From positions 62,001 through 126,000 of the forward strand of contig CAVSMB010000025.1 of NCBI GenBank assembly GCA_963728925.1: a stretch of DNA of 64,000 bases, read 5' to 3'. Below, in pieces: positions 33,028 through 41,129 of this stretch. Made by a program: the position numbers and the translations under genes. The stretch is from JBBPZA01 sp963728925 (lineage in GTDB: Bacteria; Actinomycetota; Thermoleophilia; Solirubrobacterales; Solirubrobacteraceae). The notes under the pieces were generated by a model. It was given only the letters and a program-made list of their open reading frames with translations, did not search any database and had not been told where the DNA came from. Numbering within the stretch: position 1 is the stretch's first letter; each line of letters starts with the position of its first letter.

Positions 33028-34818
33028 ATGAGCGGTCCCTTCCACCTCCGCCTCGCCCTCGCCCAAGTCGACGTCACCGTCGGGGACATCGAGGGCAACG
33101 AGCGCACGATCGCCGACACGATCGCCCGGGCGCGCGCGGCCGGCGCGCAGCTCGTGCTCTTCCCCGAGCTGACGGTCACGGGCTACCCGCCGGAGGACCT
33201 GCTGCTCAAGGAGCACGTCCTGCGCGATGCGCGCGCCGCCGTCGGCCGGCTCGCCGCCGAGGCGACGGGCGTGGTCGCGCTCGTCGGCTTCCCGGAGCGG
33301 GCAGCGGACGTCTACAACGCGATGGCCGTGCTGGCCGACGGCGCCGTCCAGGCGATCTACCGCAAGGTCTACCTCCCCAACTACGGCGTGTTCGACGAGC
33401 AGCGCTACTTCCAGAGCGGCGAGGGTGGGGCGATGATCGCCCTGGACGACACGCTCGTCGGCCTCACGATCTGCGAGGACGTCTGGGAGCCCGGCCCGCC
33501 GGCCTCCGACGAGGCCCTCGCCGGCGCGACGCTGCTCGTGAACCTCTCCGCCTCCCCGTACCACGCCGGCAAGGGCACCGAGCGCGAGCGCATGCTCATC
33601 CAGCGCGCGCGCGACAACATCACGGCCGTCGCGTTCTGCAACCTCGTGGGCGGCCAGGACGAGCTGGTCTTCGACGGCCACTCGCTGCTCATCGACCACG
33701 AGGGCGAGGTCGTCGCGCGCGGGCGCCAGTTCGCCGAGGACCTGGTCATCGCCGACGTCGACCTGGAGGGCCCGCGAGCGCTGCGCCTGCGCGACACCCG
33801 CCGGCGCCCGGCCGCGCGCCGCGCGCAGCTCCACGTGCCCGTCCTGGCGCGCCTGGAGCTGCCCGAGCGCCCCAAGGGCCCCGCGCCCGGCGGCGTCGTC
33901 GCGCCACTGCTCGAGCGTCGCGCGGAGGTGTATCACGCGCTCGTTCTCGGCTTACGTGACTACGTCGAGAAGAACGGCTTTCGCCACGTGGTCCTCGGCC
34001 TGTCGGGCGGGATCGACTCGGCGCTGACCGCCTGCGTCGCCGTCGACGCGCTGGGCCCCGAGCGCGTCAGCACGGCGATCATGCCCTCGCCCTACTCCTC
34101 CTCGGCGACCCAGGACGACGCCCGCGAGCTGGCCGGCAACCTCGGCGTCGAGCGCATCGAGCTCGACATCGTGCCGGTGATGCGGGCCTACGACGACACC
34201 CTCACCGGCGTCTTCCACGGGCGCGAGGACGACGTGACCGAGGAGAATCTGCAGGCCCGCGCGCGGGGGAACCTCCTGATGGCCCTCTCCAACAAGTTCG
34301 GCTGGCTCGTCCTCACGACCGGCAACAAGTCCGAGCTCTCCGTCGGCTACTCGACGCTCTACGGCGACCTCGCGGGCGGGTTCGCGGTCATCAAGGACGT
34401 GCCCAAGACGCTCGTCTACGAGCTCACGCGCCACCGCAACGACGTGGCCGGGCGCGAGCTCGTGCCGGCAACGATCATCGACCGCGCGCCGTCGGCCGAG
34501 CTGCGCCCCGACCAGCGCGACGACGACTCGCTTCCCCCCTACGAGCGCCTGGACCCGATCCTCGAGGGCTACGTCGAGGACGACCTCGGCCGGGAGGCGC
34601 TGATCGCCCGCGGCCACGACCCCGAGGACGTCGACAAGGTGATCCGGCTCGTCGACCTCGCCGAGTACAAGCGCCGCCAGGCGCCGCCCGGGATCAAGAT
34701 CTCCACGCGCGCCTTCGGCCGTGACCGGCGCATGCCGATCACCAACCGCTACGGGGCTCCGCCACGCGCGGCGGAGCCGCGCGAGGCCGCCGCCCAGCTC
34801 AGCTCGACGCAGGCCTGA
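33028..34818 (+). CDS. nadE: Glutamine-dependent NAD+ synthetase
   Basis: The 596-residue product contains an N-terminal nitrilase domain with the Glu (FPELTVTGYPPEDLL), Lys (YRKVYLPNYGVFDE) and Cys (ICEDVW) catalytic residues. The synthetase domain follows, with the P-loop VLGLSGGIDSALTA, then TTGNKSELSVGYSTLYGDLA. It amidates deamido-NAD using glutamine. The length and domain order are normal for the actinobacterial two-domain form. Its 3' end overlaps the convergent thioesterase gene by 20 bp. Confidence 0.95.
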   Translation: MSGPFHLRLALAQVDVTVGDIEGNERTIADTIARARAAGAQLVLFPELTVTGYPPEDLLLKEHVLRDARAAVGRLAAEATGVVALVGFPERAADVYNAMAVLADGAVQAIYRKVYLPNYGVFDEQRYFQSGEGGAMIALDDTLVGLTICEDVWEPGPPASDEALAGATLLVNLSASPYHAGKGTERERMLIQRARDNITAVAFCNLVGGQDELVFDGHSLLIDHEGEVVARGRQFAEDLVIADVDLEGPRALRLRDTRRRPAARRAQLHVPVLARLELPERPKGPAPGGVVAPLLERRAEVYHALVLGLRDYVEKNGFRHVVLGLSGGIDSALTACVAVDALGPERVSTAIMPSPYSSSATQDDARELAGNLGVERIELDIVPVMRAYDDTLTGVFHGREDDVTEENLQARARGNLLMALSNKFGWLVLTTGNKSELSVGYSTLYGDLAGGFAVIKDVPKTLVYELTRHRNDVAGRELVPATIIDRAPSAELRPDQRDDDSLPPYERLDPILEGYVEDDLGREALIARGHDPEDVDKVIRLVDLAEYKRRQAPPGIKISTRAFGRDRRMPITNRYGAPPRAAEPREAAAQLSSTQA

Positions 34819-35203
34819 CCGCGATCGTCATCCGCGAGACGGCGACGAGCCGCTCGCGCGCATTGGTGAACTGCAGGTCCCACACCCACCTGGTCCGCCC
34901 GCGATGCAGCGGGCGCCCGACCGCGATCACCTCGCCCTCGGTCACGGGCCGCAGGAACGTCGTGCTGTTGGACATCCCCGTGGCTATGTTGCCGTCCTCC
35001 TGGACGCCGAGCCACGTCCCGATAGAGGCGAGCGTCTCGGCCATCGACGCGTAGACCCCGCCGTGGACCAGCCCCATCGGCTGCTTGTGGTGATCGGCGA
35101 CCTCGATGCGCCCGCGCATGACCTCCGCCGACGCCTCGAGCAGCTCGAGGCCGTAGAGGTCGTCGAAGGGCGAGGGCAGCCGGTCGGGCGGCGGCGCGGA
35201 CAC
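34799..35203 (-). CDS. PaaI-type hotdog thioesterase
   Basis: The 134-residue product has the hotdog core with MGLVHGGVYASMAETLASIG (the HGG catalytic loop) and FLRPVTEGEVIAVGRPLHRG. PaaI-type enzymes hydrolyse aryl- or acyl-CoA thioesters. The GTG at 35203 is chosen as start. It is convergent with nadE and divergent from the gene at 35242, 38 bp away. Confidence 0.85.
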   Translation of the reverse strand: MSAPPPDRLPSPFDDLYGLELLEASAEVMRGRIEVADHHKQPMGLVHGGVYASMAETLASIGTWLGVQEDGNIATGMSNSTTFLRPVTEGEVIAVGRPLHRGRTRWVWDLQFTNARERLVAVSRMTIAVRPASS

Positions 35204-35241
35204 GGCGCGGGACGATACCCGGCTTCACTACGCTGCCGCCC

Positions 35242-36225
35242 ATGGCCCGGATCGACGACCTCCCCGCCGACCAGCGCGCGGTCCTGCAGCTGCTGCTCTC
35301 CCGCGGCCAGAGCTACGAGCGCATCGCGCAGACCCTCGACCTCGGCGAGGACACGGTGCGCTCGCGCGCGCACGCCGCGGTCGACGCGCTCGGTCCCGAG
35401 AGCGGGCGCCGGCTGCCCGACGAGCGTCGTGCCGCGGTCGCGGACTATCTCCTCGGCCAGCAGGACGACGGGGCCGCCGCCGCGACCCGCGAGCACCTCG
35501 AGGCCTCGGCCGGGGCGCGGGCCTGGGCGCGTGTCGTCTCGGGCGAGCTGCGCCCGCTTGCCGGCGACCGGGAGCTGCCCGCGATTCCCAGGGACGGAGG
35601 GCGGCCGGTGCGCACCGAGCGTGCGGACGCCGCGGAGCCCGCGGCCGCCGACGACGCTGCGGACGACGACGTCGGGAGCCCTCGCTCCGGCACCCGCCGC
35701 GTTCGCGACGGCGGACGCCCGAGCTCGCGGCTGGGGGGCGCGCTGCTCATCGGCGGGTTGGCGATCCTCGTCGCCGTCCTCGGCGTGCTGCTCGTCAAGG
35801 GCGGCGGCAACGACGACTCGCCGACCACCAGCGCGTCCACCGGGGCGTCGCGTGCGCAGCGGACCACGACCCAGCCGACGAAGGTGCTCGCCCAGGTCAA
35901 CATGAAGGGCGAGGGCAAGTCGCTCGGCCTCGCCCAGGTCCTCGTCCAGGGCAAGCAGCGCGCCATCGCGATCCAGGGCCAGGACCTCGAGCCCACGACC
36001 AAGAGCGCCGTCTACGCGGTGTGGCTCTACAACTCGGGCGACGACGCGGCTCGGCTCGGCTACGCGCCGGCCGTCGCCAAGAACGGGCGCCTGCAGGGCG
36101 TCGCCGGCCTCCCGGCCAACGCGGCGAAGTACAAAGAGCTCGTCGTCACCCGCGAGTCGAGCACCAAGCAGGCCACCAGGCCGGGCACGATCGTGCTGCG
36201 GGGACCGCTCGGGCTGTCGCCCTGA
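35242..36225 (+). CDS. Sigma-region-4-like HTH joined to a membrane-anchored extracytoplasmic domain
   Basis: The 327-residue protein starts with a helix-turn-helix resembling sigma region 4 (LPADQRAVLQLLLSRGQSYE, RIAQTLDLGEDTVRSRAHAA). A charged linker, one membrane segment (GALLIGGLAILVAVLGVLLV) and an outside beta-rich domain (RAIAIQGQDLEPTTKSAVYA and VWLYNSGDDAARLGYAPAVA) follow. The last part resembles the C-terminal domain of anti-sigma-K factors. The domain order is unusual: DNA-binding-like module inside, sensor outside. It may be a membrane-bound regulator. No partner gene is visible next to it. Confidence 0.7.
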   Translation: MARIDDLPADQRAVLQLLLSRGQSYERIAQTLDLGEDTVRSRAHAAVDALGPESGRRLPDERRAAVADYLLGQQDDGAAAATREHLEASAGARAWARVVSGELRPLAGDRELPAIPRDGGRPVRTERADAAEPAAADDAADDDVGSPRSGTRRVRDGGRPSSRLGGALLIGGLAILVAVLGVLLVKGGGNDDSPTTSASTGASRAQRTTTQPTKVLAQVNMKGEGKSLGLAQVLVQGKQRAIAIQGQDLEPTTKSAVYAVWLYNSGDDAARLGYAPAVAKNGRLQGVAGLPANAAKYKELVVTRESSTKQATRPGTIVLRGPLGLSP

Positions 36226-36230
36226 TCACC

Positions 36231-37844
36231 CTAGGGCAGGAGCTTGCCCGGGTTCATGATCCCTGTGGGGTCCAGGCGCTCCTTGACCGCGCGCAGCAGC
36301 CCGAGGCCGGTTGCGCCGACCTCGGCCTCCATCCAGCGCATGTGATCGCGGCCGACCGCGTGGTGATGGGTGATGGTGGCGCCCGCCGCGACGATCGCGT
36401 CGCCGGCGGCGAGCTTGGCCGCGCGCCACTGCTCCAGCTCGGCCCCTCTTTGCTGACCCGCGATGAACGTGAAGTAGAGCGAGGCGCCGGTCGGGTAGAG
36501 GTGGGAAACGTGGCACATCACCAGCGGTGGCGTGCCGCGGGCTGACAGCGCGCCGCGCAGCGCCCCGCGCGCCGCCGCGTGGAGCGCCTCGAGCGAGGAC
36601 CAGCGCGTCGCAGTCTCGAGCGTCTCGGCCATCACGCCGTGGTCGAGCAGCGCGTCACGCAGGTAGGGCGCGCGAAAGCGCCCGGCGGCCCACGCGCGGC
36701 CCGGCGCCCGGCCCACGGCGACCGCGCCGTGGGCGCGCAGGATGGTGGCCGCCCGTGCCCTCGACGGCGCCGTCCGGTCGTCCTGTCCCGCCCACCCGGC
36801 GACGATCAGGCACCCGTCCGAGCGCCCGCGGGCGCGCAGGTAGAGCCGCACGAGCCGAGCGGCGGTGCCGCCCTCGCCGGCCAGGGCCAGCCCCAGGCGC
36901 GTCTCCTCCTCGTCTGACAGCCGGGCGACCGCCGGCGCGCAGCCCTCCTGCTCGAGCCGTCGCAGGGCCTCGACGCCCTCGTGGAAGGACGCGGCGAACC
37001 ATCCCTCGTAGCGGAAGGGGGCGACCGGCCGCACCCGCAAGTCGACGCGGGTGATGACGCCGAGGGCGCCTTCTGAGCCGACGAGCAGCTCGCGCAGCTG
37101 TGGGCCGGCGGCCGAGGGCGGCCGGGCGGGCAGGCCGATCTCGCCGGCCGGGGCGGCGAGCGTGAGCCCGCTCACCAGCTCGTCGATTCGCCCGAAGCCG
37201 GTCGAGGCCTGGCCCGCCGAGCGGGTCGCCACGCAGCCCCCGAGCGACACGTACTCGAAGCTCTGGGGGACGTGCCCGAGCGTCAGCCCGCGGGCGCCGA
37301 GCAGCCGCTCGGCGGCGGGCGCGCGCAGGCCGGCCTGGACCGTCGCGATCAGCGAGCGCTCGTCGACGGCGACCAGCGCGTCCATGCGGCTCAGGTCGAG
37401 CGCCAAAACGGCCGCGAACGGTCCGCGCACCGGATCGACGCCCCCAACGACGCTCGTGCCGCCGCCGAAGGGCACGACCGCGACGCCCTCGTCGGCGCAC
37501 AGCCCCAGCACGGCCAGCACCTCGTCGTGGCCGCCCGGCCACACCACTGCGTCGGGCGCGGCGTCCAGCGTGCCCGAGCGCAGCCGCACGAGGTCGGGGT
37601 AGCTGCGCCCGGCGGCGTGGCGCACGCGCGCCTCGCGATCGTCGCGGACGTGCGCGGCGCCGACGATCGCCGCGAGCGCCTCGCGGCCGCTTGGAGGCAG
37701 GGCGACGCCGGGCAGGTGCAGCGTCTCGAGCGGCGGCGGGCGCCGCGGCGCCGCGGCGAGCCCGACCTCCTCGCTGAGGAACGCGAGCGCGTGCGGCCCG
37801 ACCTCCACGGCCGCGGAGTCCTCGCCCCAGCCGTGCCAGCGCAT
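36231..37844 (-). CDS. FAD-linked oxidase of the alkyl-DHAP synthase type
   Basis: The 537-residue product has the PCMH FAD domain (AVVPFGGGTSVVGGV, then FGRIDELVSGLTL) preceded by AAGRSYPDLVRLRSGTLDAA. The C-terminal cap ends in ATITHHHAVGRDHMRWMEAE and LDPTGIMNPGKLLP. The HHHAVGRDH phrase is typical of alkyldihydroxyacetonephosphate synthase-like proteins, which make ether lipids; other FAD oxidases of this fold act on hydroxy acids. Start ATG 37844 lies one base after the stop of the SRPBCC gene, so the two are coupled. Confidence 0.85.
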   Translation of the reverse strand: MRWHGWGEDSAAVEVGPHALAFLSEEVGLAAAPRRPPPLETLHLPGVALPPSGREALAAIVGAAHVRDDREARVRHAAGRSYPDLVRLRSGTLDAAPDAVVWPGGHDEVLAVLGLCADEGVAVVPFGGGTSVVGGVDPVRGPFAAVLALDLSRMDALVAVDERSLIATVQAGLRAPAAERLLGARGLTLGHVPQSFEYVSLGGCVATRSAGQASTGFGRIDELVSGLTLAAPAGEIGLPARPPSAAGPQLRELLVGSEGALGVITRVDLRVRPVAPFRYEGWFAASFHEGVEALRRLEQEGCAPAVARLSDEEETRLGLALAGEGGTAARLVRLYLRARGRSDGCLIVAGWAGQDDRTAPSRARAATILRAHGAVAVGRAPGRAWAAGRFRAPYLRDALLDHGVMAETLETATRWSSLEALHAAARGALRGALSARGTPPLVMCHVSHLYPTGASLYFTFIAGQQRGAELEQWRAAKLAAGDAIVAAGATITHHHAVGRDHMRWMEAEVGATGLGLLRAVKERLDPTGIMNPGKLLP

Positions 37845-37845
37845 A

Positions 37846-38280
37846 TCACCCACAGGCGCGCTCCAGGCCGTCGAGCGCCTCATCGAGCTGCCGGCGCGCG
37901 GCGCGCCGGAAGAACATGCCGCCCAGCCTCGCGGTGCCGCGCAGGCGCCGGCACAGCACGAGCGTCACCCGCGTCCCGCCCTCCTCGGCCTCCAGGCGCA
38001 CCTCGGTGACCGCCTCGGCCAGGACCTTCTCGAAGGGCGTGTCCGCGAGCTGCTGGCTCCAGCGGCGCAGGTGCGGCGCCTCGGACTCCTCCAGGCGCTG
38101 GTCGGCGCGAACCGCGCGGCCCTTCTGGGTCCGCAGCACCTCGGTCCAGCGCCTGCGCCCCACGTCCTCGACGCGCTGCACGCGCGGCCACCAGCGCGGG
38201 AGGTGGTAGGGGTCAGCGACGACGTCCCACACCGCCGCCGGCTGGGCTCCGACCACGCGGCTTCGGCGTGTCGCGGGCAC
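37846..38280 (-). CDS. SRPBCC (START/Bet v1-fold) protein
   Basis: The 144-residue product shows the fold's start VVGAQPAAVWDVVADPYHLP followed by RWWPRVQRVEDVGRRRWTEV and a C-terminal helix (RRAARRQLDEALDGLERACG). Such proteins bind hydrophobic ligands; polyketide-cyclase-like and unknown functions exist. It sits between apt and the FAD oxidase gene on the same strand, 3 bp after apt, so it belongs to the apt operon. Confidence 0.8.
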   Translation of the reverse strand: MPATRRSRVVGAQPAAVWDVVADPYHLPRWWPRVQRVEDVGRRRWTEVLRTQKGRAVRADQRLEESEAPHLRRWSQQLADTPFEKVLAEAVTEVRLEAEEGGTRVTLVLCRRLRGTARLGGMFFRRAARRQLDEALDGLERACG

Positions 38281-38283
38281 GGG

Positions 38284-38823
38284 CTACGCCTCGTCGTAGG
38301 CCACGAGCGAGTGCACGTCGAACGGCGCCAGGCGCCGGCGGCCGCCGAGGAAGGCGAGCTCGACGAGGAACGCGCAGCCCGCGACGGTGGCGCCGCGCTG
38401 CTCGACGAGGTCGCACAGCGCCCGCGCGGTGCCGCCGGTCGCGAGCAGGTCATCGTGGAGCAGCACGCGCTCGCCGTGCGAGAACGCGTCGGCGTGCATC
38501 TCCAGCGCGTCGACCCCGTATTCGAGGATGTACTGCGCGCTGACCTTCGGGCTGTGGGGCAGCTTGCCCGGCTTGCGCGCCGGGACGAAGCCCGCGCCGA
38601 TCCGCTCGGCGAGCGCCGCTCCGAGGATGAAGCCGCGAGCCTCCGCCGCGAGCACGTAGTCGACGTCCAGCGGGCGCGCGTAGGCCGCGAGCGCGTCGAC
38701 GGCGGCCGACATCGCCGCCGGGTCGAGCAGCAACGGGGTGATGTCCTTGAAGACGATGCCCGGCTCGGGGAAGTCGAGGATGTCGCGGATGCGCGCCCGC
38801 AGGTCGACGCCGGCCCCCGTCAT
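38284..38823 (-). CDS. apt: Adenine phosphoribosyltransferase
   Basis: The 179-residue product contains the PRPP loop VLLHDDLLATGGTARALCDL and IRDILDFPEPGIVFKDITPL, with DYVLAAEARGFILGAALAER. This is the usual Apt layout: it converts adenine and PRPP to AMP. The ATG at 38823 overlaps the TGA of the MerR gene (ATGA), so it is translated in the same operon. Confidence 0.93.
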   Translation of the reverse strand: MTGAGVDLRARIRDILDFPEPGIVFKDITPLLLDPAAMSAAVDALAAYARPLDVDYVLAAEARGFILGAALAERIGAGFVPARKPGKLPHSPKVSAQYILEYGVDALEMHADAFSHGERVLLHDDLLATGGTARALCDLVEQRGATVAGCAFLVELAFLGGRRRLAPFDVHSLVAYDEA

Positions 38824-39602
38824 CCGGCGATGCGCCGCAGGTCCCGGATCAGCAGCAGGTGCTTGAGGTGCGTCGCCACCGCCGCGAGGTTCTCGAGCGT
38901 CTCGATCGCCTCCCGCCGGCGGTCGGGATTCCGCGACCGCAGGGCCGGGGCGAGGATGTTCTGCAGCAGGGCGGCCTCGCGGTCGGCCGAGGTCCGGAAG
39001 ACCTTGAGGTTGCGCCCGGCGACGCCGAAGCGCGCAAGCTCCGCGACCGCGCGGACGATCTCGCGCTCGGTCTCGTCGTAGGAGGTGACCCCGGCCCGCA
39101 CCTCGCCCTTGATGACCCCGTACTCCTCGAGCTCGCGCACGAGCCTGGCGTCGGCGCCGGTCTCCTCCAGGAGCGTCTCCAGCGACTGCAGCGCGCCCCG
39201 CTCGCGGACCGTCACCCCCTGGCGCCGCAGCGCTTGGGCGCGCCCGTCGGGGCGCGAGCTGCGCGGGGCCTCGTCGTCGTCGGCGGTGCGGCCCGAGGCC
39301 AGCTCCTGACGGATCACCCGCAGCGGGAGGAACTCGTCGCGCTGCAGGCGCAGGACGGTGCGCAGGCGGGTCACGTCGCTGGCCGAGTACAGGCGGTAGC
39401 CGCCCGCCGTGCGGCGCGGGGCGACGAGCTTCTGGTCCTCCAGGTAGCGCAGCTTGGAGATCGAGATGTCGGGGAACTCCTGCTGCAGGGTCTTGCACAC
39501 CGCGCCGATGGTCATCGACTTCTGGGCGCGGCGGGCGACCTCGGCGTCCGCCGCGGCCGGGTCGGGCAGCTCGAGCTCGGGCGGGATGACGCTGCCGCTC
39601 AC
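38820..39602 (-). CDS. ftsR: MerR-family regulator, FtsR-like
   Basis: The 260-residue product has an N-terminal winged MerR HTH (SISKLRYLEDQKLVAPRRTA, then GGYRLYSASDVTRLRTVLRL) after a leader MTIGAVCKTLQQEFPDI. Helical C-terminal segments follow. In mycobacteria and corynebacteria the equivalent gene, ftsR, lies directly beside garA, exactly as here, and controls ftsZ. Symbol by synteny and family. It overlaps both garA and apt by four bases (ATGA). Confidence 0.75.
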   Translation of the reverse strand: MSGSVIPPELELPDPAAADAEVARRAQKSMTIGAVCKTLQQEFPDISISKLRYLEDQKLVAPRRTAGGYRLYSASDVTRLRTVLRLQRDEFLPLRVIRQELASGRTADDDEAPRSSRPDGRAQALRRQGVTVRERGALQSLETLLEETGADARLVRELEEYGVIKGEVRAGVTSYDETEREIVRAVAELARFGVAGRNLKVFRTSADREAALLQNILAPALRSRNPDRRREAIETLENLAAVATHLKHLLLIRDLRRIAG

Positions 39603-40072
39603 TTGGATCGATAGGTCAGCTTGTACTTGCCGACCTGCAGCTCGTCGCCATCGGCGAGGTGGTGGGACTCCACGCGCTGGCGGTTGACGTAGGTCCCGTT
39701 CAGCGAGCCGCAGTCGTCGAGCCAGTAGTCCGCGCCGCGCCGAACGAGGATCGCGTGGTCGCGCGAGACGGTGACGTCGTCGAGGAAGATCCCCGCGTCG
39801 GGGCGACGCCCGATGGCGACCCGGTCGTCGGCCAGCGCGAAGCTCTCCCCCGTGCGACCGCCGCCCGAGCGGATGACCAGCGCGGCGCCCTCCTCGGCGA
39901 CGACCTCATCGAGCTCGATCGGCTCGATCTCGCCGGTCTCGCCGATGCGGTAGGTCGTGGTGGTCGTCTCCTCGCCGCGCTCGGGGTCGCCGCCGAGGAA
40001 CGCGCCACACTTCGCGCAGTAGCTGGCCCCGTCGGGGTTGACGAAGCCGCATTCCGGACAGTGGCTCGCCAT
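39599..40072 (-). CDS. garA: FHA-domain protein with zinc ribbon, GarA/OdhI-like
   Basis: The 157-residue product starts with a zinc ribbon (CPECGFVNPDGASYCAKCGA). A threonine-rich motif (EETTTTTYRIGE) follows, like the phosphorylated ETT of GarA, and then a C-terminal FHA domain (AIGRRPDAGIFLDDVTVSRD, DCGSLNGTYVNRQRVESHHL). In mycobacteria GarA blocks 2-oxoglutarate dehydrogenase when unphosphorylated. The added zinc ribbon differs from the mycobacterial form. It has a GGAGGAG ribosome-binding site. Confidence 0.8.
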   Translation of the reverse strand: MASHCPECGFVNPDGASYCAKCGAFLGGDPERGEETTTTTYRIGETGEIEPIELDEVVAEEGAALVIRSGGGRTGESFALADDRVAIGRRPDAGIFLDDVTVSRDHAILVRRGADYWLDDCGSLNGTYVNRQRVESHHLADGDELQVGKYKLTYRSK

Positions 40073-40109
40073 CGCGCCCGCTCCTCCTCTCGTCTGCGGC
40101 GGCCGCCGC

Positions 40110-40364
40110 CTACTCCTCGGCCTCGGCCGGGACGCGCCCGGCGAGGATGTCGGTCAGGCGGTCGACGTCGGCCCCGCTGATCACCGCCTCACCGCTGTCG
40201 TGCTTGCGCCGCAGCCGGTTGACGAGCTCGGCGCGCAGGATGTCGATCTTGCCGTGCAGGATGCGCCGCCGGTAGGAGACCTCCATCTCTTCTTCCGTGA
40301 GCTGCTGGATGAGGTCCTTGAGCTCCTCGTCCGTGAGGGCTCCCAGGTCCGGGAACGTGTCCAT
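40110..40364 (-). CDS. rsiG: RsiG-like coiled-coil anti-sigma protein with c-di-GMP-binding motif
   Basis: The 84-residue product starts MDTFPDLGALTDEELKDLIQ, has a long helix LTEEEMEVSYRRRILHGKID followed by ILRAELVNRLRRKHDSGEAV. In the helix the residues EMEVSYRRRILHGKID match E(x3)S(x2)R(x3)H(x3)D, close to the c-di-GMP motif of RsiG (E(x3)S(x2)R(x3)Q(x3)D) with His for Gln. RsiG holds the WhiG sigma factor when c-di-GMP is bound. No WhiG gene is in the window. Start ATG 40364 is fixed by GAGGAG. It lies between pgsA and garA. Confidence 0.7.
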   Translation of the reverse strand: MDTFPDLGALTDEELKDLIQQLTEEEMEVSYRRRILHGKIDILRAELVNRLRRKHDSGEAVISGADVDRLTDILAGRVPAEAEE

Positions 40365-40439
40365 TGCGTCTCCTCTGCGATGCCGCGTGGGGCCGAACGA
40401 GGCGCGAGTATAGCCCCGCAGACGCATCGGGGATCAAGC

Positions 40440-41129
40440 TCAAGTAGAGGGTCGGCTCCTGAGTTGCGCGACGCCATCGCGCAGGTACATCGCCGTGGAG
40501 ACCCAGGCCAGGGCGAGGCCCACGTAGAGCCCGAGCAGCGCGAGCACGCGCACGTCGAGCATCGCCCAGCACGGAGCCGACAAGGTCCAGAACACTCCGA
40601 TGCGCCCGGGCCAGTTGATCTTCAGGTCCAGGCCGCGGGTCAGGACGACGCGCGCGAGCGCGACCATCAGAAGCTCGCGGGCGACGAGGGCGGCGATCGC
40701 CCAGCGCGGCAGCGTCTGGAAGTGCCAGCAGACGACCAGGCCGGCGACGACGAGCAGCCGGTCGACGAGCGGGTCGATGATCGCTCCCAGGCGGCTGTAC
40801 TGACCCGTGACCCGTGCGGTGATCCCGTCCAGGTAGTCGCTGACCCCGAGCGTGAAGTACAGCACCGCGCCCGCGACCGTCGTGCCGTCGCCGGAGAAGA
40901 AAGCGACCACGAGGAAGACGGGGATCCCGAGGAAGCGGAGGGCGACGAGCAGGTTGGGCAGCGTCCACGGGTGCAGCGGGCTGCCCGCGAGCGTCTCGGG
41001 CGGTGGCGGCCCCGAGCGGTCGAGCCCGAAGAGGCGGCGGAGGGTGAGGCGGGCGCGCTCGGCGCCCTCGCGGGCCCGCTCGCCGCTGGTCGGCTGGCGC
41101 CCCGCCCCGTCTACGGGAGGCTTCGCCAC
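40440..41129 (-). CDS. pgsA: CDP-alcohol phosphatidyltransferase
   Basis: The 229-residue product contains the CDP-alcohol motif in SDYLDGITARVTGQYSRLGA followed by IIDPLVDRL (D-x2-DG-x2-AR-x8-G-x3-D-x3-D). Several membrane segments and an N-terminal proline-rich extension precede it. It makes phosphatidylglycerolphosphate or a related lipid; the exact substrate cannot be told. GTG start 41129 overlaps the end of proS by 19 bp, so it is coupled to proS. Confidence 0.88.
   Translation of the reverse strand: MAKPPVDGAGRQPTSGERAREGAERARLTLRRLFGLDRSGPPPPETLAGSPLHPWTLPNLLVALRFLGIPVFLVVAFFSGDGTTVAGAVLYFTLGVSDYLDGITARVTGQYSRLGAIIDPLVDRLLVVAGLVVCWHFQTLPRWAIAALVARELLMVALARVVLTRGLDLKINWPGRIGVFWTLSAPCWAMLDVRVLALLGLYVGLALAWVSTAMYLRDGVAQLRSRPST

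Noticed and set aside
30990..33179. A long open minus-strand frame (729 codons) opposite the WS/DGAT gene
   Set aside because: Composition is arginine/alanine-biased with no domain, and the plus-strand enzyme genes explain the openness.
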